From: Meconema thalassinum
Lineage: Eukaryota; Arthropoda; Insecta; Orthoptera; Tettigoniidae
Reading direction: 5' to 3'
NCBI GenBank assembly: GCA_946902985.2
Contig: OX336388.2
Location: 124,721,894-124,785,893, forward strand
Length of the DNA: 64,000 nucleotides
The position numbers and the translations under genes were made by a program. The notes beneath the pieces were generated by a model. It saw only the letters and a list, made by a program, of their open reading frames with translations. It was not told the origin of the DNA and did no database searches. Shown in pieces: positions 21,574 through 32,056 of the stretch. The first letter of the stretch is position 1. The number at the start of each line of letters is the position of its first letter.

Positions 21574-22953
21574 TGTAACGTGTTTTTCGAAGGGTTTTTA
21601 TGCAACTGGCATAAGTCAGTTGGAAGCCATTCTGTAATTATTTACGCGGCAAATTGTTCAGCCAAGAGAATTGTTCATGTTAATTTATTATTATTATTAA
21701 TTTATTATAATTTTTATTAAGGTATTTTCGGAGCATTTTATAAAAATGATTAGCATTCAGATAGGTTTTCTATGTCTTAGAAAACGCTATCAAGCAAATT
21801 ATTACGAACGACGATATCATAGAAAATTATCTGATTACGGAATTTTACGGAGTTTTGTCAGTTAGGGTATTTGAGAGAGATGAGTCATGGGGAATTCAAA
21901 TACAAGCTTAATCTTGTCGAGAAGCATGACGCAATCTTGGGTCGCATCGTCAAGAGAAGGCGAATTGTTGGAACGGAAAACGACTTCTCCCTCTCGCGCG
22001 CCGTGTGTAATGAACCAGAGGAGGGGAAGTAGCGGCGTGCTCAGCCAATCAGTGGAGACGACGTAAGCTGGAAGACGGTACCGTGGTGGGGGAGCCAACG
22101 GGTGAATATATCGTTCGACGCGCCGTGGAACGTGGACTATCTGTGTAGAACTTGCGGAGTGTGGTTGCAAGTGCGTGTCGCTCCGATGTTCAGGGGAGTT
22201 AGTGACTATCAGTGTTGAACTTGCCAAGTATGGTTCACGCGGGAGTCGCTCCGATGTTCCATGGAGTGGAGGACTAACTTTTGTAAAACTTAACCAGTGT
22301 GGTTATACGAGTGTTTGGGTCCGATGTACGGACCATAGAATTATCTAATCTACCAGAATATCATCATATAACGAAGAAGATGGCGACGTCCAGGAGACTG
22401 TGGGAAGCACACAGCATCATCCAGTACGAGGGAAATGCTTTGGCAATTTCCAGTGGTAAGCGCAAATGACGCAGAAATACGCAATCTCTCATTTTTCTTT
22501 GTTTTATATTTCATATTTCAGTAACTTCATAGCTTGGAAATAAGAGTAAAATCAATTTATCAGACTCCGTTTTCACGTAATTTTCTATCGGTAATATTCA
22601 AATCACAACGCTCCAATTTAAATTTTATACTTATTATTATTAATTTTGCTATACTTGTTTTATATAAGAAATTCATTTCTTTTACAATGCAATCTTTGCT
22701 TTCAGTAGGTAGCATTAGATATAGACCAATTCCTTCTCCTGATACAATTGTTTGTTGGGTTAATGATCAAATCATACCACGATCTGAGTGAATAGAGTCT
22801 TGAATGTGTTCTGCCAGAGCTAGACGTTGTTAAATACAAATTTAGATTTCAACATTGCGTTGAGGTCTTGGCGCCCATTAAAACAACATAGCTTAGGCAA
22901 AGGTAAACAGTTACATTTCTCACCCAACAGTAAGGGGCAGTCAAACCGTTTCA
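21574..22953 (+). repeat. 3' LTR
   Basis: Same length and near-identical sequence to the 5' LTR. It ends ACCGTTTCA and is followed by the ATAT duplication and the resumed N2 LINE. Confidence 0.93.
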
Positions 22954-22975
22954 ATATCAACACATCATCTGCAAA
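22954..22975 (-). pseudogene. N2 non-LTR retrotransposon, segment 3 (FADD active site)
   Basis: Only 22 bp, trapped between the LTR element and SINE S3. Read on the minus strand with the neighbouring segments it supplies FADDVLI, the RT catalytic loop. Left edge: ATAT duplication. Right edge: ATCTGCAAA duplication. Confidence 0.8.
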
Positions 22976-23367
22976 GGCTTGCCACGGTGGGCGAGTGGTT
23001 ATCGTGTCGGACTACCAACCCCAAGCTTCCAGGTTCGCTCCTGGCCAAGGTACGTAATTTTTGAAAGGCGAAAAAATCACAACACGCATGTTATACGTTG
23101 TTGGCTTGTTAAATAACCCATTTGAATTCAGTAGGCTGTGTTCATATTGGCAAAATTAACCTCGGGATTTTCCGCCAACACAAAAGTTCCTCCTTTCTCT
23201 GCAAGAAAGCACTCTAGTGACAAGTAGCTTAGATATCTAACCTCCTTGACTTTCATAGTGCTCCAAGGAACAACAAAATTCGGCATATAAGCTGCTCCCT
23301 GGGAGCAAATAACAAAGCTTGCACCCGGCACCCGAGGCCATATGATATTATTATTATTATCTGCAAA
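22976..23367 (+). mobile_element. SINE S3, copy 1
   Basis: tRNA-headed SINE with A-box-like TGGGCGAGTGG and B-box-like GGTTCGCTCC, a long extra segment between them, a ~380-bp body and an (ATT)n tail. It is flanked by ATCTGCAAA (22967-22975 and 23359-23367), the RT active-site sequence of the N2 LINE it interrupted. A second S3 copy is at 49.78-50.16 kb. Confidence 0.85.
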
Positions 23368-23620
23368 TATCAGAGTGTTAGGCTCATTATAATGTTTTTT
23401 TGACAGATTTTATGACCCGATCCATGGTGACGATGAACAGGGGTGGTGACAAGGCACTTTTCTGTTGGACTCCTCTGCTTGTTTCATGACCTCGCCATTC
23501 TGCCCCTTCAATTCAAAATTCACATTCTTTCTTTGAACTCTAATATCTTGGCCTTTTAGGTTTACTATAACTTTGATGTATCATATATCTTTCCTTTCAT
23601 TTACACTATTGTTTGAATGT
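23359..23620 (-). pseudogene. N2 non-LTR retrotransposon, segment 4 (RT motif B)
   Basis: Minus strand reads SRGVQQKSALSPPLFIVTMD then, after decay, TLIFAD, which joins to segment 3. Frame breaks are frequent further upstream (ELKGQNGEV region in a shifted frame). The 5' limit near 23620 is approximate; no endonuclease is visible, so the copy was probably 5'-truncated. Confidence 0.75.
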
Positions 23621-23819
23621 AACCTTGGACAGGGTATATCATTCTTACATAATCTGAAAACAATTCAATAGCTTTTATAAAATCTCTTCAAATTCAAAGT
23701 ATTAATAAGAATTAATCTTCAGATTAATAATTTGGAAATATTTCTACATACAGATCTTATTTACATCAGAAAAATGGTTGTCTGTGCATCCTGTAGGCAT
23801 TCCACATCAGATCTTTCAA

Positions 23820-24420
23820 CACATTATATATATATATATATATATATACAGAATTTGGCCAATTATAGACCGCTTAGAATCTAAGACAATGGTACATTAT
23901 TTTTTCCTTTTCTTTTCTTCCCAGAACTTTTTAATTCGGTGGCTAATCATTTCCACTGACTGACATCACCCTCGTTGGACTTTGAAATGTGTAACAGCTG
24001 CTGAATGGACCCGTCGCCGAAATTCCTCCCTGTCCGAGATGATAGCATCCGTGATCTTCAGTTGTTGCAGTTCCCATTGTATCTCCTCCAGCCATCCGGT
24101 AGTGTTTTTTAATTTAGAGATGTAACCAAAAATTTTCTTCGAGACCCGATTACTGTTCATCCTGTAAAGATGTCCATAAAATGTTAGTCTTCTCTTTTTA
24201 ATTGAAACTGTGATTTCTTCTCTATGATGGTAAAGGTCTTCATTTCTCCTCCTCATCCACCTATTTTCTCTATTCTTTTGGGGACCCATTATATTTCGAA
24301 GTATTTTTCTTTCTTTTTTCTCTAGTTCAACTTGGTTTCCTGTTTAATTCAATGTTAAGCATTCAGACCCATATAATACCTCTGGTTTAATGACAGTTGC
24401 ATAGTGTTTAATTTTTGCTT
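23820..24420 (-). pseudogene. N8 non-LTR 3' fragment, copy 1
   Basis: Minus frame 24289-23966 gives MGPQKNRENRWMRRRNED, TVSIKKRRLTFYGHLYRMNS, KKIFGYISKLKN and TGWLEEIQWELQ, the region after RT in many LINEs. A (TA)n microsatellite at 23826-23848 lies at the 3' end. The same sequence, also with AT-rich 3' flank, is at 38.07-38.60 kb on the plus strand, so both are copies of one element. Confidence 0.75.
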
Positions 24421-25480
24421 GAGACAATATCGATCGTTTGTTGTAACGGGTGTGAGTAAGCTTATTGGCAAATTCCATCTTCTTCAATCTCTCCTTGCAC
24501 GCTGTGTTATCAAGTCTATTTTACTGGATCCATTCATCCAAATACTTAAATTTATCAACTCTTTGAATCTGACCATATTGTATTACCCTGGGGGATTGGT
24601 AGCTCGAATTAGGGCGGAGCTTACTAAAAGACGTGAAAGCTTGTATGCAGGACAGTACGCGAGTGTGAGTGGATTGTGAATGAGACAGGCAGACTGAATG
24701 GTGGCCTTGCTTACGGGGCGAGTAGCGAATGCTGACTCAGTGTTTACAAGTGTTAAACACCTGACAAGTGATCAAACCTGTATGGCGCAGCTGAGCCAAG
24801 ACTTGCTGGTAGTGAGCCAGGGTTCGAGCAGAATGCTCAATAAATACCAGGAGGCAGTTTAAGAGAGTGTGAATGGTCTAATTCTAACAAGTGTGATTTG
24901 AAATGAGTCGCTAGTTAAACTTAGTGACGTGAAGTGCACAAGAATCAATGAGATGATTACAAGTACTGGGTTTGGAACAGAAAGGAATTACTTAGGAGAA
25001 CCTTGAGTATACTTACCAGAACTGCAGAGCGGTCGAGCAGGCGTCGGATATCACCTCGGTAGACGAAAGATGCTTAGTGGGGCTGTTATTTAAGTAAATT
25101 GTCAGTGTTTGTGTAATGTAGTAAGCAGATTCCTTCCCCTCATACCAGGTAGCTAGGTGTTTGGATTCGTGTGGCAAGAATTACTTCCTGCCAAGCTAGT
25201 GTACTTGATTGTTGCTGTTGGTTCATTTTAGGGGTTGTGGCATGAAATGGGGCTGAAAGAGGACGAAAGGGGGTGACTACTTCCAGTGGGAACCCCAGGG
25301 TATAAAAATATTGTGTTAGTAAATACTTTTCCTTATTATGTGTGTATTCAATATATTTAGTTTTTTTCATATGAAATGGTAAGACAAGTTTTAATTGCTA
25401 TTGCATGTAGTGTTTCAATCATTATTTGTGCTTCAAGTTTCGACACATTATTAGTAGACAAACAATATTTTGTATTTTGT
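24421..25480. other. Anonymous region
   Basis: No supported gene. Short frames (up to 91 codons) lack any motif. No clear match to other parts of the window was seen. Confidence 0.45.
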
Positions 25481-25494
25481 AGTTAAAGCTAAAG

Positions 25495-25800
25495 TAAAAC
25501 TCAGCAATTTTTCTAGGTTTATTCCATGTCTCGTGTGGGGTTTCGCCTAGGAACACCAAGCTGGCCCATCAGCGGGCTCTTGGTGTCCGTGCCCGGACTC
25601 TCAAAGGAGTAGGGAACTGTGCAGTACCTCCCTTCTTATGAAGTGCACGTACGCCTCTAACTGCGAGAGCTAAAAGCTCAAGCACCAAGAATCCGCTGAT
25701 GAGCCAGCTTGGTGTTCCTAGGCGAAAGCCCACACAAGAAACGGTGTAAACCTAGAAAAATTGCTGAGTTTTGATTCACTGGCCGTCCAAGCCAATACAC
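25495..25800. repeat. Inverted repeat with Penelope-like terminal sequence and hammerhead-like core
   Basis: Two ~95-bp arms (about 25497-25591 and 25680-25776) in opposite orientation: AACTCAGCAATTTTTCTAGG..TTTCGCCTAGG..CACCAAGCTGG and its complement. The right arm on the plus strand contains CTGATGA (25696-25702), a short GCC/GGC helix and GAAA (25724-25727), the core order of a hammerhead. The same sequence forms tandem repeats at 40.97-41.68 kb. Penelope-like elements are known for such repeated ends with hammerheads; the assignment here is by analogy. Confidence 0.55.
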
Positions 25801-25838
25801 CATCTTTTGGGAATTCTAAAGTAGTTTACAGCTTATTG

Positions 25839-27204
25839 CTTTAGTGCAGGGCCATCCAGTCATTGCGCTCCGGGAGCACTGGGCAGTCAGGCTGGCGCTC
25901 CTTCCCCTACCACCATTACACTGTGGTAGCGAGGTGACGGACGATGTTCGGACCACGCTGACTATATACGTATGTACAGTCGTGCGGCCGACGACACTTG
26001 TGGGATAGTAGACATATTAGTAGGGCTGTTTTTCCATAACAAATATACCGCATATACAGGGTCATCGAAAAATAATGCCAACATTTCAAAAAATTATAGC
26101 ACCGACATCCTTTATGTTAAACGTGTAATTCTTTCACTGAACGCCAGCTGGTTAAAGTAAGTTTTGTTTTGGAGGGGACGTGACCTTGCTATGCGCACAC
26201 TAGATGCGCAGTAGCCAAGGTCGGCCGGGGGCGCGTGCACCAATGACTGTACCGCCCGACAAACTGCACCTGATTACAAAGCTGTCATTCGATGGTTTAA
26301 TCAGTTTAAGGAAACAGGGTCTGTAGAGAAAAAATCTAGGCCAGGCCGACCACCAACATCAGCATTGAGCGCACGCTTTCCCAATGGCTGGATTGGTTCA
26401 TGCAATCATTTCAGGAGTAACTGTCATAATGGCAGAAAAAATTCGCTCCCGCAGGTGCTCCAAATCCCGAATTTTTTCTTCATACACAATATTTTTAATG
26501 TACCCCCAGAAAAAAAGTCCAAATGGGTGAGGTCGGGACTTCATTGGCGCGCGCGCCCCCGGATGACCTTGGCTACTGCGCATCTAGTGTGCGCATAGCA
26601 AGGTCACGTCCCCTCCAAAACAAAACTTACTTTAACCAGCTGGCGTTCAGTGAAAGAATTACACGTTTAACATAAAGGGTTTCGGTGCTATAATTTTTTG
26701 AAATATTGGCATTATTTTTCGATGACCCTGTACAAATCGAATGGTACTTCGATGTATGGAATGTGCAGGAAACGAACACAATTGTTAAGTAAAAAATATT
26801 GTGATTTATTCCAAACTGAAATGTGAACATATTAGAGAGGAAAATTCAACAACAAATTGTGTTCTTTTAAACACATTACATCTCTGTTGCACACTAAACA
26901 TTTGGCATGCCCTTTATAAGCTGCATAGAAAAATGAAATTTCCCATTCTGCTTTTAAAGGCTGCTGCTTCACCCCGCCCTTTTTTGTATGTTGTTCAGTA
27001 ATGACCACTGCGAAACTGATTTACTTACACGCTGTCAACAAGGCGCATTGGACTAGTCTAGCGACTGATGTATCGACTGCACACTTCAGCGCGCTCAGCC
27101 AGCCAAGCTCCTCCCACCACTTCTGAAACTACCTTCCAACAAAGCGCTCGGAGCTCTGCCTTAGAGCGTGGCCGGAACAGTGTCTGGATGGCCCTGCTTT
27201 AGTG
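25839..27204. mobile_element. hAT-type non-autonomous transposon with nested mariner MITE
   Basis: Ends CAGGGCCATCCAG (25847) and its complement CTGGATGGCCCTG (to 27196), flanked by perfect 8-bp CTTTAGTG duplications (25839-25846, 27197-27204), as in hAT elements. No transposase frame is visible. A mariner MITE (26057-26730) has jumped into it. Confidence 0.82.
26055..26732 (+). mobile_element. Rearranged mariner MITE, copy 1
   Basis: Element 26057-26730 between TA dinucleotides, with ~165-bp near-identical inverted ends (CAGGGTCATCGAAAAATAAT..). Inside, the left half encodes a mariner helix-turn-helix piece in sense (AVIRWFNQFKETGSVEKKSR, 26279-26338). The right half encodes the transposase C-terminus in antisense (FFWGYIKNIVYEEKIRDLEH). 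The two ends of one transposase gene thus face each other. A second copy with the same architecture is at 60.0 kb. Confidence 0.85.
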
Positions 27205-27250
27205 TATCACAACAACTGTAGCGACACCTTCAAAGATTAGTTGGGGTAAC

Positions 27251-27810
27251 ATGGTGTCCACAAAATTTTCAATGTCAATTTTCCTGACTTTTCCTGACCA
27301 TTTTTCAACAAAATTCCTGACTCGCGAAGTCATCGTAACATCGAAAAAAAAAGTTTATTGAGCAAATATAAATATATATTTTTATTAGCAGCCTCCGCCG
27401 TCCCCATAGCTGCCCAACACTCGCCTCTTTATTCATTTAAAATACAAAATAAAGTAAATTATAATGCATTATTACAGATAAATCAAACTACTTAATAACC
27501 TAAACTATAGTGATGGGGTTGCCACACCCCTACGCCAACACCAAAAAAGCGTACAATAAATAGGAAAAAGTGGTTTTTACTACGATGTACTGTAAAAATG
27601 AAAACTTACCATAATGTCTTTTTATCTTCAGAGATTAGTTGAACTAGTAACATCAAAGTATGGCTGTAAAACACAAAATACCGTATGGTTGATTTAAAAT
27701 TCCTGACTTTCTAATACGTTTTGCCTCACTCATGCCATTTTTTCACACTTACTCCTGACTTTTCCTGACTAAAAACAAAATTCGTGACTTTTCCTGCCTG
27801 TGGACACCAT
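27251..27810. mobile_element. Possible hAT-like MITE with repeated CCTGACTTTTCCTGAC motif
   Basis: Inverted ends ATGGTGTCCAC (27251) and GTGGACACCAT (27810), with several CCTGACTTTT motifs near both ends, as subterminal transposase-binding repeats would look. The flanks share GGGTAA but the 8-bp duplication is imperfect. No frame inside. Confidence 0.5.
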
Positions 27811-27934
27811 GGGTAAGGAAGACTATTTTTTTTTTTTTTAATGGGATCGTCTTAAGTTTTGAATCATTAAAATACATAGTTCTTTTTTTTCTTTGGGTGC
27901 TTAATGCCTTAATATTATCAGTAATAATTAATAA

Positions 27935-28768
27935 CAGGGTAATGAAACAAATGCCCTTGTCTTTGCAGATGACGTCATGATTTGGGGAGAAAGTGCCAGA
28001 GAGGTACAAGAAAAACTGGATTCATGGGACAAGCTGTTCAAGGAGTATGGGTTGAAAATAAGCCAAAGTAAGGCAGTAGTGATCACAACAGGACTGTCTA
28101 ATGCAACCATTTACCTGAATAATCAGCCTCTACAAATTGTTGATCAATTTAAATATCTTGGTAGCGCAGTGTGTAAGGATAACAACAACAACAGTGAAGT
28201 AACAAATAGAACTAGTAATGCAGCCTCCTTCTATGCACAAGTTAGAACACTACTGTGGGATAATAAAGTGCCCAGGATGTGTAAACATATACTGTTTAAG
28301 ACATACTACATCCCAATTCTAACTTACGGAGTAGAAACATGCACCCTGTCCAGAAGAGAAGAAAGTAGGTTTCAGGCATCCGAAATGAAGTTTATAAGAA
28401 CAATGCTTCAAAGGACAAGGAGAGACAAAGTAAGGAACGAAACAAACAGGACAGAGGCTGGCATAGATATCAGTGCTACAAAATATTTGCAGAAGAAACT
28501 ATTAGGATGGTATGGGCATCTTCAAAGAATGGGAGATGAGAGGACACCAAAAGCTTATTTCAACAAGATTATCCCAGGAAAAAGACCAGTAGGAAGACCA
28601 AAGAAGAAATGGTTGGACCAAATCAAGGATGATCTTGAAGACAAAGGGCTAGACTGGAGAAGGACCCATGAAGACCAACTATTCATGGACAGGAAAAGGT
28701 GGCGAGGGCTCGTTAACAGCACCCGGGCGACTGGAGCTGGAATTTGATGATGATGATGATGATGAATT
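27935..28768 (+). mobile_element. N6 non-LTR retrotransposon, 5'-truncated, intact frame
   Basis: A 5'-truncated LINE beginning near the RT active site (VFADDVMIWG, 27959-27988) and ending with (GAT)n at 28746-28765. The frame runs without a stop to 28747: FKYLGSAVC, YYIPILTYGVETC, ASEMKFIRTMLQRTRRDK, GKRPVGRPKKKWLDQIKDDL, RKRWRGLVNSTRATGAGI. The element is RTE-like by tail and C-terminus. The ATG at 27977 is internal to the RT, so no functional protein is expected. Confidence 0.85.
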
Positions 28769-28769
28769 A

Positions 28770-28960
28770 ATAATTAATAATTTCTGGCAGTTTTTGTTTT
28801 TGGAGGACAGAGGCTGTCTGTGGGTGTCACTGTAGGTTTGGTAATGTTTTGTAGATCTAAATTGTCCTGTAGATTTGGATCTGATGATGCTCGCTTGACG
28901 AACGAAACATGTCATCCCAAGGTTTTCTCCTTCAGCAATATTGTCCATAACATATAATTT
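28770..28960 (+). mobile_element. Penelope-like 3' remnant with hammerhead
   Basis: A short piece directly after the N6 tail with no coding frame. It carries a well-formed hammerhead-like motif (separate entry). The extent is inferred from the motif only. Confidence 0.4.
28874..28920 (+). ncRNA. Hammerhead-ribozyme-like motif
   Basis: CTGATGA (28881-28887), helix II GCTCG/CGAAC with one mismatch (28889-28893 / 28899-28903), GAAAC (28904-28908), two-base loop, GTC (28911-28913). Helix I TTTGGAT (28874-28880) pairs with ATCCCAA (28914-28920) at six of seven positions. All invariant core bases are present, with a canonical GUC cleavage triplet. The stem III of two pairs matches the minimal type seen in Penelope-like elements. 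Confidence 0.65.
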
Positions 28961-28982
28961 ATTTCAGGTTATTTTTTTCACA

Positions 28983-29632
28983 TACAGTGAAACCTCTATT
29001 AAGAGACCAGTGACGGTTCCATGGAAAACTGGTCTTTTAGAGGGGTGGTCTCTTAATAGGGGTAGGTTTATACTGCATTGTTAATAAAGTACAGTTGGAA
29101 CACATAAGATTACAATTCATCTGCATTGGTTCACATTTAGTACAAATTAATTACAATTAGTTATTTTCTGAGCTTTGTCATTCAAAAAAGTCACAAATTG
29201 ATCTCTGTTTCAGATTAGCACATCTTTATTTAACAATTTCACTTTCTAGAATGTATCTGAGTAAGTTCGGAAGTCCATTAATTTGTTCTGGGTTCGAACA
29301 ATCTTCTCGGAGAGCCGTTTTTGCATTTTTTTATACGTTACATAACACTTTTTCTAATGACATTGCATGCTGATGCAGTTCTGTGCCAACAGAACCATTG
29401 TTTACATCATCACCCTCATCACCATCTCCAATGGGAAGGCAGACGAGAAGTGGTCTTTTGAAAGAGGTCAGACTGAGAAAATGCCTGGTCTTTGGTCGGG
29501 GAGAGGGGTGGTCCTTAAATAGAGGTAACAAATACATTGACATATGACATTTTAAATCCGTTCCAAGAAAAATCGGTCTTTAAAAGGGGTGGTCTTTTAA
29601 TAGGGGTGGTCTTTTAGAGAGGTTTCACTGTA
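28983..29632. mobile_element. pogo/Tc1-like MITE with TA duplication
   Basis: Element 28985-29630 with inverted ends CAGTGAAACCTCT and AGAGGTTTCACTG, flanked by TA. Both ends repeat GGTCTTTTA/GGGGTGGTC motifs. Frames inside show no transposase motif. Confidence 0.75.
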
Positions 29633-29689
29633 TTTCAGTAATTGGAATTATTGTGTTGACCAACTGAAAGCTAAAATATTAATTGTTCC

Positions 29690-29812
29690 GGTATTATTTA
29701 TTTATCGTATGGTTTTTAGTGCCTGAAGTGTTCGAGGACATGTTCGGCTCGCCAGAGTCAGTAGCTGTTTCAATGCGGACACCCATGGGGTGAGCTACAA
29801 GTTCCGTTCAAT
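29690..29812 (+). repeat. Unclassified repeat fragment U3
   Basis: Sequence CGTATGGTTTTTAGTGCCTGAAGTGTTCGAGGACATGTTCGGCTCGCC, which looks like the head of an interspersed repeat, cut by the adjoining S1 SINE. Family not identified. Confidence 0.35.
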
Positions 29813-30115
29813 TTCAAGTAGTTCCAACTTTCAATACCAGATGGTCACTGACACCTTGTGGTGAAAGTTGGAACTTTGATAGCGCATTTCAACAAAATCT
29901 AATGTACAATTTAGCTTCACACAAGTTTAATTAGTGGAAGGTTCTTTTACATGCCATAAATCTATGACATGGGTCGGCCGGTTTTACTTTACTCCAAAGG
30001 AAGGTATACTGAAGGACTTTAACGCTCTTAAAAAATCCGACGACTTCGGCCGGGTTTGAACCCGCGATCTTGGGCATAGAAGCTCAGCATGCTACCAACT
30101 ACGCCACCAAAGCCA
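29813..30115 (-). mobile_element. SINE S1, copy D (5' portion)
   Basis: Minus-strand S1 with intact head (GTGGCTTTGGTGGCGTAGTTGGTAGC at the right end, 30115 leftward; B-box region GGGTTTGAACCC complement near 30050-30062). The 3' ~200 bp are missing. Confidence 0.82.
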
Positions 30116-30731
30116 CTATATTAATATTGTTGATATGCCAACACTGAAAAATGGCTTCAAATCTATCTTTTCTTGGAAATATCCACATTCTAGGAGACAC
30201 ACCTATACTTGGGAGCGATGTTGAAAGCGAGGGTAGCAGGGCAGACTACAGTAAGCCCAGTCTGTTTAAGTACCTCAGTGCAACCATATGTGTTACCGGC
30301 TGCAATTGTTATGTAGAGTGTAATTAAAATGCCGAAGTTAAAGCCATCTAGTGCTGCTCATTTCAAAGAAATAATTTAGGGATGCTGCCATTTTTTCCCC
30401 TGCAAATTATGTGAAGTGAAAGTGGCAGGAAATAGAAGATTTATAGGTCATCTTTTAAACATTTCACGTTTCACTGTATCCTTCTGGAAACAGTAATCCA
30501 TTATCTCTACATAGTGTAGTAAAAACAGTCCCTGATTCTTGGACGGGTAATCTCGAGAACCACTGGATGGATTTTGATGAGGTTTTCACCATTCTATAAA
30601 GAATTTCTCGAAGAAGGTTTCTGTAAAAAACCATTCATTTATGAGCAGTAACGATTTCAGTGAATCGAGTCTAAGAAGAACCTGCCGTCCGTGCACTTTT
30701 TAAGCTTATGATGGGTAGAGAATTTAAAATA
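30116..30731. other. Anonymous region ending in Helitron-like sequence
   Basis: 30116-30515 shows nothing recognizable. 30516-30731 (GAACCACTGGATGGATTTTGATGAGG, AACCTGCCGTCCGTGCACTTTTTAAGC) repeats the internal sequence of the Helitron that follows, ~357 bp apart, and is probably a truncated upstream Helitron. Confidence 0.45.
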
Positions 30732-31113
30732 TCTATATATAATGAGTGTAAGAATTGTTCAGCATGAAAATTTCTACAAAAAAGTCCACAACAGCATATT
30801 TCTATCTTTAATACTTCACCCACATGTGTTTTTATGTTTTCACTTCTTCCAACAATCTCCAGTGGAAATTTAAATGACTGGCTTTGGTGCAAGTTTACGA
30901 GCTAGCAAGCAAGCCTATCACCTCGACTTTGGCTAGCATCAAACTGTCAACTCGTGTCAAGTTAAGACTTCAGAGAAGAGTATATGTGTTTGGAGTTTCG
31001 TTGTTGACCTCGGTTTTTCTGAATTGCGCCTAGAACCTGCCATCCGTGCGCCTTTTAAGCTTATGCTGGGTAAACCGTTAAAGATACTGGGCGAAGCCGG
31101 GGCGGGTTGCTAG
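30732..31113 (+). mobile_element. Non-autonomous Helitron-like element H6
   Basis: Starts TCTATATATAATG after an A (30731) and ends GGGTTGCTAG before a T (31114), giving the A^T insertion rule, a 5' TC and a 3' CTAG (CTRR). A GC-rich potential hairpin (GGGCGAAGCC..) lies just before the end. No Rep/helicase frame. Confidence 0.6.
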
Positions 31114-31132
31114 TAAATTATAAACAAGCACC

Positions 31133-31497
31133 TGTTTAAAACTAGATGAATGAAATGAAAATCCACAGCCTGCTTCCAGTCTCCGACCGGGTCAGGAATG
31201 GAATGAATGAAGTCCCTATCTAGCGGCGAGGATATGAACTGTGCCGGCTGCCGAGGCCTGACGCACTCCTCTGGGGCAATGATTAAATGAATGACAGATG
31301 AAATGAAATGATAGTGGAGAGTGTTGCTGGAATGAAATATTGACAGGGAAAACCGGAGTACCCGGAGAAAAACCTGTCTGCCTCCGTTTTGTCTAGCACA
31401 GATCTCACATGGAGTGACCGGGATTTGAACCACGGACCCAGTGGTGAGAGGCCGGCGTGCTGCCACCTGAGCCACGGAGGCTCTTTGTTTAAAACTA
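31133..31497 (-). mobile_element. SINE S4, copy 1
   Basis: Body 31145-31485 on the minus strand, flanked by perfect 12-bp TGTTTAAAACTA (31133-31144, 31486-31497). The head reads GCCTCCGTGGCTCAGGTGGCAGC with B-box-like GGTTCAAATCC, all on the minus strand. Copies 2 and 3 are at 32.07 and 33.27 kb. Confidence 0.88.
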
Positions 31498-31589
31498 CAT
31501 ACCATATTAAAAAAAAACTAGTTGCAAAATATTACAATATGTACAAGTTGTCCGGGCTTGTAGGTTGTGGTCCAGGTAGGATATTTGCT

Positions 31590-31626
31590 CTTGACGTTTC
31601 ACCGAAGACTGCGTTGGACATCAGAA
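31590..31626 (-). ncRNA. Degenerate hammerhead-like motif
   Basis: On the minus strand, CTGATGT (31624-31618; last A of the core changed to T) is followed by GAAAC (31600-31596) and GTC (31595-31593). Helix II is poorly paired. Probably a decayed Penelope-like 3' end. Confidence 0.35.
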
Positions 31627-32056
31627 AGGGTCCTCTCCTTCCATTAGTCAGCAGTGGACTGAGGCCGGCTCCGATGTTGCCTCTAAATAACTTAAATATT
31701 GTACGGATGGACTTTGTGGATTATAGCATTTAAAAGTCCACAACTAAAAGTTCCGATTTGAACATTTAGCAGCAAAGTGATTGAAATCACAGATTATGAG
31801 CAACACTGCATACAACCAAAATATACCGTCATTTAATCACATAATATTGTACATTATTTAATTTTAGAATTTGAATGAAAATATACAGTACAAACTTACA
31901 ATGTAATTAGATATATAAACATCTAATTGAGCAATTAAAAGTTAATGTTTTTTTTTTGCTGGAAAGAGATGCCTTCTGTTTAACAAATTCCAAGAACATT
32001 CTACCAAAAATAGTCATTTTTACAAAACATAAATATTTTTCTTTTGTTCTTATTTT

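Larger units (their letters stand above)
13742..22953 (+). mobile_element. Ty3/gypsy-type LTR retrotransposon, complete, with two 1380-bp LTRs
   Basis: A 9.2-kb element bounded by TG..CA LTRs of equal length (13742-15121 and 21574-22953) and by the target duplication ATAT. By eye the LTRs differ at only about four bases (for example 13831, 14169, 14254-14255), so insertion is recent. The internal part carries gag then pol in the order protease, RT, RNase H, integrase, which places it with Ty3/gypsy. I see no envelope-like frame; 20501-21573 is non-coding. Apart from one gag frame disruption it looks nearly intact. It sits in the RT region of the N2 LINE. Confidence 0.93.
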
